Part shown: positions 59,346-64,000 of the stretch, one piece after another | Numbering within the stretch: position 1 is the first letter of the stretch | Layout of the letters: the number at the start of each line of letters is the position of its first letter | Source of the DNA: Bretschneidera sinensis | Taxonomy: Eukaryota; Streptophyta; Magnoliopsida; Brassicales; Akaniaceae | DNA length: 64,000 nucleotides | Reading direction: 5' to 3' | Assembly: GCA_023935145.1 (NCBI GenBank) | Contig: CM043700.1 | Coordinates: 37,020,120 to 37,084,119, forward strand | Program-made: the position numbers and the translations under genes | Notes under the pieces: model-generated | Told to the model about the DNA's origin: nothing | Databases searched by the model: none | The model's input: only the letters and a program-made list of their open reading frames with translations

Positions 59346-60350
59346 CTAAAGCTGAACTTTCAACTTTCTCAACTCAGCTGGTGCCATTCTATAAGGAGCT
59401 GTAGATATGGGTGCTGATCCCGGAATCACCTCAATAGAAAACTCAATCTCCCTGTTGGGAGGCAAATCAGACAACTCCTCAAGGAATACATCATAAAAAT
59501 CTGTCACTACAAAGATTTTTTCTAACTTCTTAATCTCCTTTCTAGAATCCACCACATATGCTAATTACCCCTCACAACCCTTCTTCAACCATTTACTAGC
59601 AGTCAGGGCAGAAATAAGACAGTTAGCAAGTATCTTACGTTCTCCCTGAAAATTAAACTCCTCTTGTCCTGGGATCTCGAACACCACATTCTTTCTAAAA
59701 CAATCTACCCAAGCATGATATGCAGATAACCGATTCATCCCCAGAATTAAATCAAAATCTTTCATATCTAAATTCAACAAATCAAATTCAAATTCTCTAC
59801 CAGCCATACTAATCACACAACCCCGATAAATTGTCCTGATAATAACTCTATCCCCAGTAGGAACCTCAACAATAACAACATGCATAAAAAAACTAACACT
59901 AACATCAATAGATTTCATATAAGTATTGGATGCAAAAGAATAAGTTGCACCAGGATCAATTAATAATCTAGCAGGTCTATTTAGAATAGATACCATACCC
60001 ATAACAATATCAAGAGTGGTATGTGCATCATGTTGGGTCAACGCATAGACTCTGTTGCCTTTGGACTGTAACTGACCACCACGTTATCTCTTAGCTACTA
60101 ATTTTATGCCTCTGTCTCTGCCCCACATACTCCCTAATCCACCACCTCTCTTCACCTGTCTTCTCACAACACCTACAGCACTTACGTCAACAGATTTTCC
60201 CAGTGGATAATCTACACTAACATGTCCTCCCTCACCACATACAAATCATATCTGAATAGGGCAATTCTAGGACAGATGCCCCGTCTGATTATATCTAGAG
60301 CAAACATTTGGCTCTCGATCATACATCAGATTACCACTTCCTCTTGGTGG
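59346..60350 (-). pseudogene. Gypsy element 1 gag zinc knuckle and protease
   Basis: Protease at 59,565-60,041: LLIDPGATYSFASNTY occupies the place of the usual DSG motif, with Pro in place of Ser, and GMNRLSAYHAWVDC follows. The linker to RT is at 59,346-59,555 (DVFLEELSDLPPNREIEF). Above 60,060 a zinc-knuckle-like CSRYNQTGHLS is followed by a stop. Decayed. Confidence 0.85.
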
Positions 60351-60355
60351 CATAC

Positions 60356-62590
60356 TGTAACAACCCATCCCGGGTTGGCCACCCCCGAGACAGTATCACC
60401 ACATTTTGATAATCCCAACACGACATATATATGCAATAATAAAAATAAATAAATAACACCAAAAGAAATTTTACCTCAATCTGATCTTTAAACATTCTAT
60501 ACAACGTAAAATGCATTAATATTTACAAATAAATTTTTCATTTTATTTTCTCATTAGTCTAAGGATGATGACAGCCACGTGGCTTACCAAAATGATTTCC
60601 TCTGAACTTCAACTCACTAAACTATTTGTCAAGCCTGTTACCTAAAAATCATTGTACAATGAGGAGTGAGCTTCACAAGCTCAGTGAATTAAATTTACTA
60701 AAAGTACTCATTTGTATAAATAGTCTTTTAATATTTAATCAATTTATATCTCATACCCTCGATACTAGCACTCTACTATCATTACACATGTCATGATATT
60801 TATTCTCTTTCAATCTCTTCCTCTTATTTATTTGTTCACCTTAATACCACCAACAATCTTGTAATTACCTCGTAATGAGGTTCACATCATAAAGTCTACC
60901 ATCTAGATTATTTTTATCACCATAACTGTCTCTCTGTAAGACTCATCCATCTATATTTATATTCACAATAATACATCACACCTCAGCATTTCAATAATCT
61001 TATCACATAACTGTCTCTTTCAATGAGACTCAACCATCATTAATTATATTCACAATAATACACAACACCTTAGCATTTCGAAAATCTTATCACCATAACT
61101 ATCTCTTTCTATGAGACTTAACCATCTATAATTAAATTTACAATTTATACATCACACATCAGTATTTAAATAATTTAAGAAATAATTAAAACAGATGCAA
61201 TGCAATGAATGCATATGATGGGAACATCTTCCCACCTGTCGACAGGTTGTTATTATCTTAGACCCGTTGTCATCCTGGTTCTTTCATTCACATTTAGACC
61301 GGCTACCTTCTCGGTTCTTTCATTCTCATAAGACTGGCTGTCTTCCCAGTTCTTTCAGCTTTTCCCGGCTGCCACGAGATTCATTTCTAGCATATATCGG
61401 CTGTCACGATTTTTCAATTAGATCGACTGCCTTCCCCATTTTTTTTTTTTTTTTCATTTAATGCATATGCATATGAACAGTAACATAAAAACAACATAAT
61501 TTTAAAACAATTAAATTTGCATTCTTGACCATTCTCAAATTTATATAAAAATTTTCACTAAGACTCTCTCATCCCAAATCACATCAAATAATCCATTAAA
61601 ACTTGTCAAAAATCACTAAATTTCATCCTAAATCTCATTAAATCATCCATCAAAGTTTGTTAAGATCCACTAAAATTTATTTCCTCAAAAATTCATATCA
61701 AAATCTCAGCCATAACTCATCAAGAATTTCACTTCTCACTTTTATTATTAAATCAACTCATTTTTCTAATAATATTTATTCTCACATAATAATTTTCTAC
61801 GATTCCAACATTTATACCATATTTATCCACTCAAAGAATTATTTACCACCCAATCATACTTTAATAATTAAATTTAATATTATCACCATATAATTTATTT
61901 TTATTTAGACTACTTAAAGTAAATCCAACTCACCACGTAGCTCTTAAAGCTACTCGTGGATCACTTCCTTGCCTTTTTCGTTTCTCTAAGAAATTCCTCC
62001 GGTTGTAGATCGTCAACACCTGACATCATATTTATATAAATTTTCTAATTTATTCTTCAATTCAATATAAACCACACACTTTGAATTCAAGGAAACTTCA
62101 TAAATGTCAGAAATTCAAAAATAAACATTATATTATTACCTTTTACTTTTCTGATCGATATTCCTGATTTTCGATGAAATTCCGCAAAAAATCCCTTCAA
62201 AATTTTGCTATTTTAGCATTTCTTTGAGTTCCCAAGCATTTATAGAAAAAACGAGAGATTGAAAGAAGCTGAACGAAATCGTTCAGTTATGAATATGTTT
62301 GCACATATATATATATATATATAAACTTTCTTTGCTTCAACAGCCCCTCTTTTTTGCATTTCTTGGGCTGCCACGCACATGGGCATTTAGCATTCATGCA
62401 GAATGCCTTTCTTTCTCTTTTTTTTCCTTTGGCAGCAAGTGAGTGCCTTTAAATTTTATTTCTTCAAAAACCCCCACCTCCTCTTTTCTAAGCTGCCACG
62501 AATTTCTGTGGCTTTTGACTTTTTTTTTCTTTTCTTTCTTCTAATCTTATCTGGATGTTCAGGTCTAATATTTTTCTAAGCTCCCATTTC
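60356..62590 (-). repeat. Gypsy element 2, 3' LTR (right end deleted)
   Basis: Starts TGTAACAACCCATCCCGGGTTGG, close to the start of the LTR at 54,515. Shares its layout: TGAGCTTCACAAGCTCA hairpin at 60,667-60,683, tandem GACCGGCT...CGGTT units at about 61,260-61,440, CACCACGTAGC hairpin at 61,933-61,959. The right terminus seen in LTR 1 (ACGGGAATTACA) is not found, and the sequence passes directly into integrase-related DNA near 62,590. Confidence 0.8.
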
Positions 62591-64000
62591 TACCTAACAT
62601 AAAGGAGTTCTACACCTTCAATCATACAATGCCTCAATTGGTGCCATCCTAATATTAGTTTGTTACTGATTATTATCAGCAATTTCAATTGATGGCATGT
62701 AAGTATTCCAAACTTATTGAGGACTCATCACACTTGCCCTTAATATATCTTCTAGTACTCTAAAATCCTTCTTATTTGAGCATGAAAATTTGTATTGAAT
62801 TTCAACTGTGTACCCGTGACTTTCTGAAAATCTCTCAAAATCAATATGTAAATTTAGCATCTTTATATGATACTATTCTCAATAATACTCCATACCACTT
62901 CAAAATCTCCGCTATATCCTTCTTAAATCCTGACCACCAGAAATTCTATCTCTATCCTCTATACAGCTTCTTATTATTCGGGTGCATCGAATTTATATCA
63001 TCATGTGCCTCTCTCATTATCTTCTTCCTAAACCTCGCATTATTGGGAACACAATTTCTATGTTCCAATACCAGGATACCATCATTTCAAATTTTGAACT
63101 CATATTACTTTCTAGTAAGCACTCAATACTTAATCTTTTCTATTTCTTCATCTCTACCTTGCATCTCTAAAGCATTTTACTATGGATGACTGTACAATTA
63201 TATTCGTTAACCATGATCCTCTATCACTAATATTCAACTTCATTCTTCTTTCTTTTAAATCTATCATCAATTTCACATCAGGACTCCCAATATTAGTTAA
63301 ACCTTCTTGTAGACTTTCTACTCAATGCATCAGTTATCACCCTCGCATTTTCTAGATAATAGTAAATTGTACAATCGTAGTTACCAATCAACTCTATCCA
63401 CCATCTTTGCCTCAAATTCAACTCTCTTTGGGTAGGTAAATATGTCAAACTCTTATAACCCATGAATATCTCCCAAGTGGCTCTATACATATGATGTCTC
63501 TAATTTTTAAAGTAAACACTATAGCAGACAACTCTAAGTCATGAGTAGAGTAATTTCTATCATGAATCATCAATCGCCTTGAAATATGAGCCACAACTTT
63601 CCTATATTACACATATCCCAATCATTGATGTGAAGCATCATTACACACCACAAATCCTTCATCACTAGAAGAAAAACATCAATACTGGACCTATAGTAAA
63701 TTTATCCTTTAGTAATTGGAAATTTTCTCACACTTCTCTCACCATACAAATCTCACCTCTTTCCTGGTCAGTCTATTCAACAGTGTTACAATAATAGAAA
63801 AATTCTGAAAGAATCTTCTATAATAACCAACTAACCTCAAGAAGATTCTAATCTTAGTCATATTAGTTGGCCTCTCCCAACTTAACATTGCCTCTACCTT
63901 TTGTAGATCATTTATTATACCATTTCCCGATATTATATGTTCCAAGAAAGTCATTTCCTGTAGCCAACACTCACACTTAGAAAACTATGCATATAATTTC
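62591..64000 (-). mobile_element. Gypsy element 2 pol remnant, runs off the window
   Basis: Homologous to 57,208-58,950 of element 1 on the minus strand. It begins inside integrase (TTCTACACCTTC near 62,608, matching 57,210). Then come the spacer before integrase, RNase H end at 63,293-63,490 (RWWIELIGNYDCTIYYYLENA) and RT at 63,739-63,954 (FLEHIISGNGI, GYYRRFFQNFS). Chromodomain and integrase C-terminus are missing. More decayed than element 1. Confidence 0.85.

Larger units (their letters stand above)
56579..60355 (-). mobile_element. Ty3/Gypsy chromovirus element 1, internal region
   Basis: Minus-strand order, from the right: gag zinc-knuckle remnant, protease, reverse transcriptase, RNase H, integrase, chromodomain-type C-terminus. 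The order and the C-terminal motif (LDRKKQVLRNKVIPLV type) fit the Tekay/Del-like chromoviruses. Gag upstream of the zinc knuckle is lost: at 60,356 an LTR of a related element begins. The 5' LTR of this element is not seen in the window. Confidence 0.9.

Overview
This window is nuclear DNA of a flowering plant, almost certainly a eudicot. Genes are split by GT-AG introns, intergenic DNA is AT-rich, and Copia, Gypsy, Harbinger/Tourist and LINE remnants fill much of the space. I could not fix the species from sequence alone.

Positions 1-7,912 and 23,739-31,685 are two copies of one tandem segmental duplication, with a constant offset of 23,738 bp at the left end. Each copy carries an intact class II small heat-shock protein gene (+ strand) and an NSUN5-type rRNA cytosine-5 methyltransferase gene (- strand). 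The sHSP coding regions differ by one base that I can see. The NSUN5 copies had different fates. The right copy gives a clean 13-exon, 512-residue reading frame. The left copy has three 2-bp deletions and two nonsense codons. Its homology to the right copy stops about ten bases upstream of the start codon, so it was probably born without a promoter.

Between the copies lie a decayed PIF/Harbinger transposon (transposase plus Myb/SANT-like protein, 8.9-11.7 kb) and a complete but decayed Copia element of Sirevirus type (12,885-22,146). The Copia element has 1.16-kb LTRs, an ATATT target duplication, an initiator-Met primer site, a downstream plant-transposon-protein ORF, and arrays of a short palindrome.

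Right of the duplication, the main genes are a WRKY50-like gene with the WRKYGKK heptad (+), a PMI1/PMIR1-like NT-C2 gene whose 3' part carries two frameshifts and two stops (-), a coclaurine N-methyltransferase-like/cyclopropane-synthase-family gene of 8 exons (+), and a 99-residue twin-CX9C Mdm35/TRIAP1-like gene (-). From memory, NSUN5-WRKY50 and the methyltransferase-Mdm35-like pair are also neighbours in Arabidopsis (At5g26170/80 and At4g33100/10/20), so the backbone looks like old conserved microsynteny with transposons inserted.

From 54.5 kb to the end the window holds two related, decayed Ty3/Gypsy chromovirus elements on the minus strand. The first has a 3' LTR and protease, RT, RNase H, integrase and chromodomain remnants. 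A second LTR abuts its gag at 60,356 and is joined by a deletion to a second pol remnant that runs off the end. No CRISPR or bacterial features are present, and I found no clearly new biochemical system. The most interesting signals are the decapitated duplicate, the palindrome arrays in the Copia element and the partly broken PMI1-like gene.
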